In this document: positions 1 through 6,451 of the stretch, in pieces
Position numbering within the stretch: position 1 is the stretch's first letter
Layout: every line of letters starts with the position of its first letter
From: Saprospiraceae bacterium
Lineage (GTDB): Bacteria > Bacteroidota > Bacteroidia > Chitinophagales > Saprospiraceae
DNA length: 8,304 nt
Direction: 5' to 3'
Assembly (NCBI GenBank): GCA_014379665.1
Contig: JACMLK010000145.1
Coordinates: forward strand, 1 to 8,304
Translations under genes and position numbers: made by a program
The notes under the pieces: model-generated
What the model was told of the DNA's origin: nothing
The model's database searches: none
The model's input: the letters and a program-made list of their open reading frames with translations, nothing else

Positions 1-2
1 AT

Positions 3-1529
3 GAAATCAGGGAATTGGCAGGAAATGATGCTAAAGAAATTAACGCTCAGGGGCATTTTGTCATGCCGGGATTTATCGAAGGACACGGTCATTATTCCGG
101 CCTGGGATATTCCATGATCAATCTAAACTTTCTGACGTCACATAGCTGGGAAGAGATTGTTGAAGCCGTAAAAGAGAGAACAAAGCAATACAAACCAGGT
201 GAATGGATCGTCGGTCGCGGTTGGCATCAGGAAAAGTGGGACAGTATTCCGAAACAAAATATGTACAATTATCCTTTTCATTATGCACTTAGTGAAGCTA
301 CGCCGGATAATCCTGTCATCCTATATCATGCCTCCGGACATTCGCTTTTTGCAAACAGAAAAGCGATGGAGCTGGCGGGCATTTCAAAAGAAACAGCCAA
401 TCCGGTAGGAGGAGAAATTGTCAGAAGTTCTGATGGTGAAGCAATTGGGGTATTTGAAGAAAGAGCCATGAGTTTTTTTAAGAAAAAGTATAAGGAGTAC
501 ATTGCTTCTTTAAATAAGCATCAAGTCGATTCAATATGGTATGAAGCTATCAGGCTGGCTGAGGCAGAGTGCCTGCGTAAAGGGGTAACCTCATTTCAGG
601 ATGCCGGCAGTACTTTTGGTGAGCTTGATAAATATGAGAAACTGGCCAAAGCCGGAAATATGAAAGTAAGACTCTGGGCCATGATACGCCAACCTGCAGA
701 AGAACTTAAAGGTAAGGTTGGGAACTACAAGCGGAAAAATATTGGTAATCGTTTCTACACCTGCAATGCGATTAAATCAGAAGTAGACGGCGCACTTGGA
801 GCATTTGGTGCCTGGCTTTTAGATCCGTATAGTGACAAACCCGGATTCACGGGTCAGAATACGACCGATATTTATGACATAAAAAAAATTGCCGATATGG
901 CTATGGCAAATGACATGCAGTTTTGTGTGCACGCCATCGGAGATCGCGCCAATAGGGTAGTGCTTGATATTTATGAAGGTATGATGGCACAACACCCTGA
1001 TAAAAAAGATCTTCGATGGAGGATAGAGCATGCCCAGCACCTCAGTATGGAGGACATTCCCAGATTTGCAAAAAGTAAAATCATCGCTTCTATGCAGGGT
1101 ATTCATTGTACATCCGATGCGCCATTTGTGGTCAAAAGATTGGGAACAGAGAGAGCCCGACTGGGTGCCTACGCATGGAGATCATTATTGGATCAGGGGG
1201 TAATTGTGGCTAATGGAACAGATGCTCCTGTAGAAGATGTGGATCCTCTAAAAAGCTTTTATGCATCGGTGACCAGAAGAAGGGTAGATTCGGATATGGC
1301 GTTTTTTCCTGAGCAAAAGATGACACGGGAAGAAGCCATTTATTCCTATACTTTGGGCAATGCTTACGCAGTTTTTGAAGAAGGATTTAAAGGTTCAATC
1401 CGAAAAGGCAAAGTGGCAGATTTTGTCATCTTATCCAACGACCTGATCAAATGTACCGATGATGAAATATTAGATACAAGGGTGCTTTATACGATCACTG
1501 ATGGTAAAGTTCGTTTTTCTCAGGAATAA
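3..1529 (+). CDS. Amidohydrolase, YtcJ-like (Amidohydro_3), 5'-truncated by the window
   Basis: This is a metal-dependent amidohydrolase with a TIM-barrel fold, which would hydrolyse an amide or related C-N bond of an unknown small substrate. The frame is open to the left edge (it reads EIREL before the TTG at 15), so the start lies outside; the family is usually about 550 residues, so roughly 50-70 N-terminal residues are missing. Counting from the TTG at 15, visible motifs are the HGH metal pair (H24/H26), the KxxxDG motif at K254 with the following GALGAFGAWL, HAIGDRA (H306), RIEHAQH (H339) and NGTDAPVED (D403), the usual metal/catalytic Asp. The C-terminus GSIRKGKVADFVILS is the typical small beta-sandwich closing strand. 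Any signal peptide would be in the missing part, so location is unknown. It is the first visible gene of a tight three-gene run. The family call is secure; the substrate cannot be read from sequence. Confidence 0.93.
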   Translation, partial: EIRELAGNDAKEINAQGHFVMPGFIEGHGHYSGLGYSMINLNFLTSHSWEEIVEAVKERTKQYKPGEWIVGRGWHQEKWDSIPKQNMYNYPFHYALSEATPDNPVILYHASGHSLFANRKAMELAGISKETANPVGGEIVRSSDGEAIGVFEERAMSFFKKKYKEYIASLNKHQVDSIWYEAIRLAEAECLRKGVTSFQDAGSTFGELDKYEKLAKAGNMKVRLWAMIRQPAEELKGKVGNYKRKNIGNRFYTCNAIKSEVDGALGAFGAWLLDPYSDKPGFTGQNTTDIYDIKKIADMAMANDMQFCVHAIGDRANRVVLDIYEGMMAQHPDKKDLRWRIEHAQHLSMEDIPRFAKSKIIASMQGIHCTSDAPFVVKRLGTERARLGAYAWRSLLDQGVIVANGTDAPVEDVDPLKSFYASVTRRRVDSDMAFFPEQKMTREEAIYSYTLGNAYAVFEEGFKGSIRKGKVADFVILSNDLIKCTDDEILDTRVLYTITDGKVRFSQE

Positions 1530-1539
1530 AAACAAAATT

Positions 1540-2826
1540 ATGGAAATCAATAAATGTCTTTTTTTGCTGTTTTCTCCTTTATTTTTAATTGGCCAGAATG
1601 TGAATCCATTTATTTGCGGTCATGAATATGTATTGGATATTAATGAGAAGTCTTACCCGGGTTATAAAGCAGCCATACAAAAAACATTTGAGGCTGCCTA
1701 TAAAAATATAGATGATCAGCACAGCAGAAATGACATATTTTCCATACCCGTAATAATCCATATTGTCTGGAAAAACAACGAAGAAAATCTGCATGATTCC
1801 ATCATTCAAACACAGCTGAATATGCTCAATGAATCTTTCAGATTGCAAAACAGCAACAGAGACGATGTCAGAGATATATTCAAAGCGGTTCAGGCAGACG
1901 CAAGCATTGAATTTAGACTTCATGAAGTAAAGAGATTGAAAACAAATACAAGTTTTGCACTTTCACTGTCAGGTTTGCCTGATAAAGTCAAACAAACATC
2001 ACAGGGTGGCAGTGATGCATCTGATCCTGATAAATTCCTTAATATCTGGGTGTGCAAAATTCAACCTATTCCTATTATAGGTGGTCAGATATTGGGCTAT
2101 GCTTATCCGCCGGTAGGATTGGACAACTGGCCTGCAGGTTCCACAGCACCATCAAAAAATCTTGAAGGTTTGGTTATTGATTTCAGGGTTTTTGGGAGTA
2201 ATAATCCAAATAAACTGACAGTCAATGGCCTTACGCACAATGCATTGGGAAGAACAACTGTACATGAAACCGGCCATTACTTAGGGTTAAGACACATTTG
2301 GGGTGATGGTGGGGGAATATTTGGAGGCAGCAGTTGTAATGCCGATGATGGTATTTCAGATACACCCAATCAGGGCGCTCAGTCCAGTGGATGTGATACA
2401 TTATCAAATACATGTATTGATACATTATCAGGACCGGATCTTCCTGATATGATCGAAAATTATATGGACTATTCTGCCGAAAGCTGTCAAAATACTTTTA
2501 CGAAAGAACAGGTAAATCTGATGCGGGTCGTACTGCAAAATCAAAGAAGCCAATTGGTTGATGCCCGTGATATTTTAGTTGCCGGTAGTCATGTCAGTAT
2601 CCTTCCAAATCCTGCATCAAAATCAATTCATGTACGCCCACTGCCTGAATTTGGGGAGTACAAAATAGAAATAAGAGATTTATCAGCTAAAGTAGTCTAT
2701 GCACAAAATAACCTTTCAAACAATTTTGAACTCGATATTTCCACTTTTTTGAATGGTTTTTATCTGGTCAGTTTCATTTCTGAACATGGTGTTCAGTCCT
2801 GCAAATTAATAATTTCCCATGACTAA
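1540..2826 (+). CDS. Secreted M43 (cytophagalysin/pappalysin-like) zinc metallopeptidase with T9SS sorting domain
   Basis: This is an extracellular zinc endopeptidase of 428 residues. I chose the ATG at 1540: it gives a signal peptide at once (MEINK then a hydrophobic run ending LIGQ) and starts 10 nt after the stop of the amidohydrolase, whereas the in-frame ATG at 1501 would overlap that gene and put charged residues before the signal. The catalytic domain starts near residue 69 (IPVIIHIVW). The zinc site is HETGHYLGLRH at residues 242-252 (three His plus catalytic Glu243), and the Met-turn is NYMDYSAESC around residue 309, with the cysteine-containing DDGISDTP loop between, as in M43 enzymes. 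Residues about 349-428 (ILPNPASKS to the end) form a T9SS type A sorting domain, so export across the outer membrane and surface anchoring or release are expected. The 3' end overlaps the next start codon by 8 nt, suggesting translational coupling. Confidence 0.93.
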   Translation: MEINKCLFLLFSPLFLIGQNVNPFICGHEYVLDINEKSYPGYKAAIQKTFEAAYKNIDDQHSRNDIFSIPVIIHIVWKNNEENLHDSIIQTQLNMLNESFRLQNSNRDDVRDIFKAVQADASIEFRLHEVKRLKTNTSFALSLSGLPDKVKQTSQGGSDASDPDKFLNIWVCKIQPIPIIGGQILGYAYPPVGLDNWPAGSTAPSKNLEGLVIDFRVFGSNNPNKLTVNGLTHNALGRTTVHETGHYLGLRHIWGDGGGIFGGSSCNADDGISDTPNQGAQSSGCDTLSNTCIDTLSGPDLPDMIENYMDYSAESCQNTFTKEQVNLMRVVLQNQRSQLVDARDILVAGSHVSILPNPASKSIHVRPLPEFGEYKIEIRDLSAKVVYAQNNLSNNFELDISTFLNGFYLVSFISEHGVQSCKLIISHD

Positions 2827-4210
2827 AAGATGGTATGATTTTATACCTCATCCCGTAATCATGATTTTTAGTATGCTGGTGATAGCTACTATCATGGGTT
2901 ATATCATGCCTGCAGGAGCATTTGACAGGGAAATGATAGAAGGAAGAGAGAGGGTAGTTGCCGGATCTTTTAAGGTAATTGCTTCTGATCCATTGTCTTT
3001 GATGGATATGTTTATGGCCATTCCGATGGGTTTTAAAACAGCCATTGATATCATTTTTATTGTACTTGCCAGTGGCATCATGTTTGGTTTTATGGAAAAA
3101 TCAGGCGCTGTAGAGAATGCGATCGGAACCCTTGTCAGGAAATTGGGCGTAAAAAGAAAATATCTGTTAGTAGTCATCATGACCTTTGTTTTTGGTTCTT
3201 TGGGGGTTTTCGTTGGTTATGAAAACAATATAGCAATGGTACCTGTGGCTTGCATTCTCAGTCTGGCCATAGGCGGAGATCTGATGCTGGCGGCAGGAAT
3301 ATCCGTTGGCGCCATTACCATAGGTTTTGGACTCTCCCCTTTTAATCCGTATACCATTGGAACAGGGCAGAGAATTGCTGAATTGCCACTATTTTCGGGA
3401 GCGATATTGCGAAGTATTTTATGTGTTACCGGTCTGGGCATACTGGCGTGGTATAATATCAGATATTTTCGAAAAGTGTTGACAGATCCATCTTTAAGTA
3501 TGGCCGGCGGACTTGATACTTTTGGTTTGGGTTTGTCTAAAGCGTTGTCTGAATACTCTTTGTCCAAAAAGGATGTGGTCGTTATTTCTTCATTTTTTGT
3601 TTCGATTGGTATTATCCTCTATGGTGTGTTTGTTCATCATTGGTTTATCAACCAGATATCTGCCATTTTCTGTATGCTGGCTATATTTATTGGATGCGTA
3701 AACAGGAATACCGGAACAGAATTCGGTACCATAATTCTTTCATCCGTGGCTGTGGTAGCTCCCGGTGCATTTATGGTGGGTCTGGCGACCTCAATAAAAG
3801 TAGCTTTGGATATGGGGCATATCAGTGACACCATTGCTTATTATTTGTCTCAGGCGCTCATGCATCTTCCGTTGTCTGTTTCTGCAGTGGGCATGACACT
3901 TGCGCAGGCGGTAATGAATTTTGTGATTCCATCAGGCAGTGGACAGGCACTAGCTACGTTGCCTGTTTTAATTCCTGTGGGTGAAGTGATCGGGATGACC
4001 AGACAATCAACAGTACTGGCTTTTCAGGTCGGAGATGGGGTGTCCAATCTGATCAATCCATCATTTGGCGGCATTGTGGCTATGCTTGCCATGTGCAGGG
4101 TTCCGTTTGATCGTTGGTTAAGGTTTATATTTCCATTATTTTTGATCATTTTGTTTCTGGCGCTTATTTTTGTCGCGGCAAGTGTGCCGTTAAAGTACGG
4201 GCCATTTTAG
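2819..4210 (+). CDS. YfcC/DcuC-family inner-membrane carrier
   Basis: This is a polytopic inner-membrane permease of 463 residues from the YfcC branch of the DcuC-type carriers (ion transporter superfamily). Members are annotated as C4-dicarboxylate or basic amino acid carriers, but the substrate of most is not known. The protein is almost wholly hydrophobic with about 12 segments. Two conserved re-entrant-type regions are visible: GYENNIAMVPVA followed by the GFGLSPFNPYTIGTGQRIA stretch in the first half, and PSGSGQALATLPVL, TRQSTVLAFQVGDGVSNLINPS in the second half. These paired Gly/Ser/Asn-rich loops are the family signature. The ATG at 2819 lies inside the end of the peptidase gene (ATGACTAA), so both are likely translated from one mRNA. 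The context suggests import or exchange of a peptide-derived product, but that is inference. E. coli YfcC is about 40 residues longer; no truncation is evident. Confidence 0.9.
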   Translation: MTKRWYDFIPHPVIMIFSMLVIATIMGYIMPAGAFDREMIEGRERVVAGSFKVIASDPLSLMDMFMAIPMGFKTAIDIIFIVLASGIMFGFMEKSGAVENAIGTLVRKLGVKRKYLLVVIMTFVFGSLGVFVGYENNIAMVPVACILSLAIGGDLMLAAGISVGAITIGFGLSPFNPYTIGTGQRIAELPLFSGAILRSILCVTGLGILAWYNIRYFRKVLTDPSLSMAGGLDTFGLGLSKALSEYSLSKKDVVVISSFFVSIGIILYGVFVHHWFINQISAIFCMLAIFIGCVNRNTGTEFGTIILSSVAVVAPGAFMVGLATSIKVALDMGHISDTIAYYLSQALMHLPLSVSAVGMTLAQAVMNFVIPSGSGQALATLPVLIPVGEVIGMTRQSTVLAFQVGDGVSNLINPSFGGIVAMLAMCRVPFDRWLRFIFPLFLIILFLALIFVAASVPLKYGPF

Positions 4211-4400
4211 GAATGATTCCAGGTATTCAGGGTCACCTGAATGTAAAGCAATCTAATTGATTGGTGGACCAATTTTAAATCTATAAATATGGCACAAGTT
4301 GCAAACTTGCGCCAGCATGAATATTGAAGATACAACCTTCTGCAATCGACTGTAATTGTTTGGTGGAAGGGTGGTGGGATTACCGTGCAACTGCAATGAG
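4211..4400. other. Non-coding stretch after the carrier gene, with short hairpins
   Basis: No convincing gene is present; short frames here lack protein-like character. Near the 5' end a 7-bp perfect stem (ATTCAGG 4225-4231 with CCTGAAT 4236-4242, loop GTCA) follows the carrier stop by 14 nt but has no T-run. A second small stem, ATTGGT/ACCAAT at 4260-4273 with a very tight loop, is followed by TTTT. Either could help end the upstream transcript, though neither is a strong intrinsic terminator. A longer hairpin at 4291-4313 is listed separately. Confidence 0.4.
4291..4313. repeat. Imperfect palindrome (10-bp arms, 3-nt loop)
   Basis: GGCACAAGTT (4291-4300) pairs with AACTTGCGCC (4304-4313) around the loop GCA, with one A/C mismatch. 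No T-run follows, so a terminator role is unlikely. I have an unverified impression that this kind of palindrome recurs between genes in Bacteroidota; a dispersed extragenic palindrome is the likeliest reading. Confidence 0.5.
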
Positions 4401-4554
4401 AGGAACATAGGAGGAACATGGGAAGATCATGGGAGAGTCATGGGAGGATTGTCGGGACAACGTCGAGGCAACGTCGGGACAACGTCGGGACAACCTATGG
4501 AAAATGCGGTGATAACCTGACTAAAGAGTCTGGACAAAGTCAAGACAAAGCAGA
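4401..4554. repeat. Array of about 14 imperfect 11-bp units kept in one phase
   Basis: From 4401 the sequence can be cut into 11-bp units with no insertion or deletion up to 4554. Early units look like AGGAACATGGG (4412-4422), middle ones like GACAACGTCGG (4478-4488), late ones like GACAAAGTCAA (4533-4543). Four near-identical copies of GTCGGGACAAC occupy 4451-4494 (the second has two changes). Units drift along the array, those at 4500-4532 being the most degraded. Since 11 is not a multiple of 3 and no open frame with 11-residue repeats spans the array, it is non-coding. The period is close to one helical turn, so every unit would present the same DNA face; a protein-binding role is conceivable, slippage alone is the simpler origin. 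Confidence 0.8.
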
Positions 4555-4631
4555 TTTGAAATTCAATTAAATTTGAGGGAATCGGAGTAATAATAAACAA
4601 AAAATCAGATGGGAAAGTTCCCCGGATTTTG

Positions 4632-4673
4632 GCTAATTGCTTTTAGCTTTTAGCTATTAGCTTTTAGCGATTG
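4632..4673. repeat. Run of six 7-bp repeats (GCTTTTA and variants)
   Basis: The heptamer GCTTTTA is exact at 4639-4645, 4646-4652 and 4660-4666, with the variant GCTATTA at 4653-4659 and degenerate end units GCTAATT (4632-4638) and GCGATTG (4667-4673). Heptanucleotide runs of this sort are typical intergenic slippage repeats. The AT-rich stretch between it and the 11-bp array (4555-4631) shows nothing I can name. Confidence 0.75.
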
Positions 4674-4703
4674 TATGTGTTTTCAATTGGTTTTTTTATG
4701 ATG

Positions 4704-4796
4704 TTTCAAGCGAGGACGCTTGAAAGAACGAAACCTGAAACTTCAGATCGGAAAGCCCGGTTCCTTCAATGCGTCCCCGCTTGAAGGAACGTTTTT
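4704..4796. repeat. Pair of REP-like palindromes in inverted orientation; second one terminator-like
   Basis: The first element is a perfect hairpin, TTTCAAGCG (4704-4712) with CGCTTGAAA (4717-4725), loop AGGA. The second pairs GTTCCTTCAA + GCG (4760-4773, bulged T at 4770) with CGC + TTGAAGGAAC (4778-4790), loop TCCC. Read on the minus strand the second element repeats the first: both contain TTCAAGCGRGGACGC, then TTGAARGAAC (after one extra A in the second). The pair therefore forms a larger inverted repeat with a 29-nt spacer, as in paired REP/BIME units. The second hairpin is followed by TTTTT at 4792-4796 and could stop plus-strand transcription. A 75-codon open frame crossing this area (4720-4947) is not a gene in itself. 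Confidence 0.75.
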
Positions 4797-4811
4797 CGCA
4801 AATCAATTAAT

Positions 4812-4901
4812 TTTGAGTATAAAAACCACAGAAATATATACTCACATTACTGATAAAATGAAATCACACGTAATAATTCTTTTGATGACATGCATATATA
4901 A
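4812..4901 (+). pseudogene. Remnant of a tyrosine recombinase (integrase/Xer-type) C-terminus, frameshifted
   Basis: The frame through 4812-4862 reads ILSIKTTEIYTHITDKMK. This matches the last box of tyrosine recombinases (general form SxxTTxIYTHV, as in XerD and IntI), with the Tyr of EIYTH being the DNA-cleaving nucleophile. The preceding Leu-Gly-His of the usual LGHxS is not conserved (ILS), and nothing upstream, where the REP-like pair lies, encodes the rest of the catalytic domain. After KMK the match is lost in this frame but resumes in the -1 frame as NNSFDDMHI followed by TAA (4899-4901), which resembles the usual SPLDDLDI-like end of Bacteroidota recombinases. So only about 30 residues remain, with one frameshift near 4860-4870. 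Whether the source was an integron integrase, a phage or transposon integrase, or a Xer paralogue cannot be told. No start codon or promoter belongs to it. Confidence 0.65.
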
Positions 4902-4911
4902 AATTGTAGTG

Positions 4912-4919
4912 TATATTTG
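4912..4919 (+). promoter_or_regulatory. Bacteroidota -7 promoter element TATATTTG upstream of the esterase
   Basis: TATATTTG fits TAnnTTTG exactly. The -33 partner is poor: the nearest TTTG (4881-4884) is 27 bp away rather than the usual 19-21. If used, transcription would begin about 4925, leaving only some 7 nt before the ATG at 4932 but about 67 nt before the TTG at 4992. Confidence 0.4.
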
Positions 4920-4978
4920 TTTACACTTACGATGTTTTATGCTGTAAGTATAATCGTTGTACGATATTTTGTAAACAA
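4917..4978. repeat. 62-bp inverted repeat in the esterase leader
   Basis: TTGTTTAC (4917-4924) is the exact reverse complement of GTAAACAA (4971-4978). Two smaller stems nest inside: CTTAC/GTAAG (4926-4930 with 4944-4948) and ATCGT/ACGAT (4953-4957 with 4961-4965). It lies just downstream of the -7-like element, so it would fold in the mRNA leader ahead of the likely start. It may be a leader structure or part of a recombination boundary. Confidence 0.45.
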
Positions 4979-4991
4979 GCACAACAATACA

Positions 4992-6224
4992 TTGGCATTG
5001 ATAAAATCAATTCTTTCAGTTCTTGCAGTATTTTTTTCAATATGTGCCTTCGCCCAGAAGGACAATAATGTGACTATCGGAACTATTGATAGCATCCAAT
5101 CAAAAATTCTGAATGAACAACGAAAAATTTGGATATATGTGCCACACAATGGACAGGCTGATTCTAAACAGCGATACCCTGTATTATATTTATTAGATGG
5201 TGATGCACATTTTTATTCAGTAGTTGGTATGATACAACAACTCAGTCAGGTAAACGGTAATACTATTTGCCCTGAAATGATTGTAGTTGGCATTCCAAAC
5301 ACGGACAGAACAAGGGACCTGACACCAACTCATGTAGTTGTTGACCCGCCCTTTATGGATAGTACATTTTCAAAAACTTCAGGAGGAGGTGAACAGTTTG
5401 TTTCCTTTATCGAAAAGGAATTGATGCCGCATATTGATTCTTTATATCCAACAGAACCTTACAAAATGCTAATCGGGCATTCATTTGGAGGTCTAACAGT
5501 TATTAACATTGCAATAAATCATACAAAATTGTTCAACTCCTACATTTGCATAGACCCAAGTATGTGGTGGGACAAAATGAATTTTTTAAAAGCAACAAAG
5601 AAATCTCTCGCAGAAAAAAACTTTTCAGGTACAACTTTGTATTTAGGAATTGCAAATACTATGGATGAGAGCATGGACATAACTAAAGTCCAAAGCGACA
5701 CTTCAAGTGAGACCAGACAAATCCGTTCAATTCTTGATTTGGATAAATATATAAATGCTCAAAAGCAAAACGGGCTTAGATACGAAAGTAAATATTACAG
5801 TAATGATGATCATGGATCTGTGCCAATGATTGCTGAATATGATGGATTACGCTTCATTTTCGACAAGTATCGTTTTAAGCTTCATTTTAAAGATTTTATC
5901 GATTCTACAGTCGATTTAGCAAATAAATTTCAACAACATTATCAAGAGGTTTCAAAACAGTTTGGCTATAAGGTTTCCCCACCTGAAAATATGTTAAATG
6001 GCTTGGGGTATGAATTTTTACAACAAAAACAATATGGCAAAGCGGGAAAATTTTTCAAAATGAATGTTGACAATTATCCTGAAAGCTACAATGTTTATGA
6101 TTCTTATGGCGACTATTTCTTGGCAATTAGTGACAAATCAAAAGCGATAGAATATTTCAAAAAAGCTTTGTCTTTAAAAGAAAATCCAGAGTCTAGAAAA
6201 AAGTTAAATATGTTATTGGAGTAA
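4992..6224 (+). CDS. Secreted alpha/beta-hydrolase esterase (BesA/Fes-like, COG2819 type) with C-terminal TPR-like repeats
   Basis: This predicted exported serine esterase belongs to the putative esterase (PF00756) group that includes ferric-siderophore and other carboxylic esterases; its substrate is unknown. With the TTG at 4992 the protein has 410 residues and a clean signal peptide (MALIKS, hydrophobic core, SICAFAQ). The in-frame ATG at 4932 would add 20 residues with a second hydrophobic stretch and sit almost at the predicted transcript start; TTG 4998 is also possible. Visible motifs are YPVLYLLDGDAHF, the nucleophile elbow GHSFGG (Ser164), DPSMWW, and NDDHGSVP with the likely catalytic His274; the acid is not assigned. 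Residues about 334-410 carry helical TPR-like repeats (YEFLQQKQYGKAGKFF, then DKSKAIEYFKKAL). The gene is AT-rich: 14 of 60 bases are G or C at 5881-5940, against 34 of 60 at 3241-3300 in the carrier gene. It is isolated between repeats, consistent with acquisition. Confidence 0.88.
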   Translation: MALIKSILSVLAVFFSICAFAQKDNNVTIGTIDSIQSKILNEQRKIWIYVPHNGQADSKQRYPVLYLLDGDAHFYSVVGMIQQLSQVNGNTICPEMIVVGIPNTDRTRDLTPTHVVVDPPFMDSTFSKTSGGGEQFVSFIEKELMPHIDSLYPTEPYKMLIGHSFGGLTVINIAINHTKLFNSYICIDPSMWWDKMNFLKATKKSLAEKNFSGTTLYLGIANTMDESMDITKVQSDTSSETRQIRSILDLDKYINAQKQNGLRYESKYYSNDDHGSVPMIAEYDGLRFIFDKYRFKLHFKDFIDSTVDLANKFQQHYQEVSKQFGYKVSPPENMLNGLGYEFLQQKQYGKAGKFFKMNVDNYPESYNVYDSYGDYFLAISDKSKAIEYFKKALSLKENPESRKKLNMLLE

Positions 6225-6232
6225 AATAAAAC

Positions 6233-6363
6233 ATCGTACAACACGGGTATTGAGTCAGGCGGGCTGACGTGCAAACTTCCAGCTTTGTGTGTCTATTCAA
6301 GTTTAGTGCTAATTCACAGTATTGTACTCCCAAGCCCGCCCTAACGCAAAGCCCGAAAAACGT
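6233..6363. repeat. Long imperfect dyad after the esterase gene, attC-like in layout
   Basis: The outer arms 6244-6265 and 6333-6355 are complementary at 18 of 22 positions with one unpaired base in the right arm; shared blocks are CGGG, TTG, GT, AGG and CGGGCT. An inner pair AAACTT (6273-6278) / AAGTTT (6299-6304) continues the fold, leaving a central loop of about 20 nt. The left end carries GTACAAC (6236-6242), close to the attC R'' form RYYYAAC; the right end reads CGTAAGTC and does not match the R' form GTTRRRY. Length, dyad shape and an extrahelical base fit attC sites, the box sequences only partly. The dyad starts 8 nt after the esterase stop. It could also act as a transcript-end structure, though no T-run follows. 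Confidence 0.6.
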
Positions 6364-6451
6364 AAGTCTTGATAATATGACGACCGATTTTCATAGGCAG
6401 TTTTTTGTTCAGACCATTACTAAACAATGACTAATTTTAAAAAAAATTACC

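Noticed and set aside
1501..1539. ATG at 1501 as start of the metallopeptidase
   Set aside because: It overlaps the upstream gene and would place a charged stretch before an otherwise ideal signal peptide that begins at 1540.
4225..4242. Intrinsic terminator after the carrier gene
   Set aside because: The 7-bp stem has no T-run; it is kept only as a note on the spacer.
4207..4419. A 70-codon minus-strand frame in the spacer
   Set aside because: It crosses hairpins and the start of the 11-bp array, has no recognisable motif and a composition unlike a protein.
4401..4554. CRISPR array
   Set aside because: The units are 11 bp and directly abut each other; there are no spacers and no cas genes.
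4704..4796. Retron or other reverse-transcriptase-linked ncRNA
   Set aside because: Paired hairpins are present, but no reverse transcriptase gene lies in the window.
4720..4947. A 75-codon open frame as a small gene
   Set aside because: It starts inside a REP-like hairpin and runs through a second one; only its middle has meaning, as a recombinase remnant, and its end is a frameshifted read-through.
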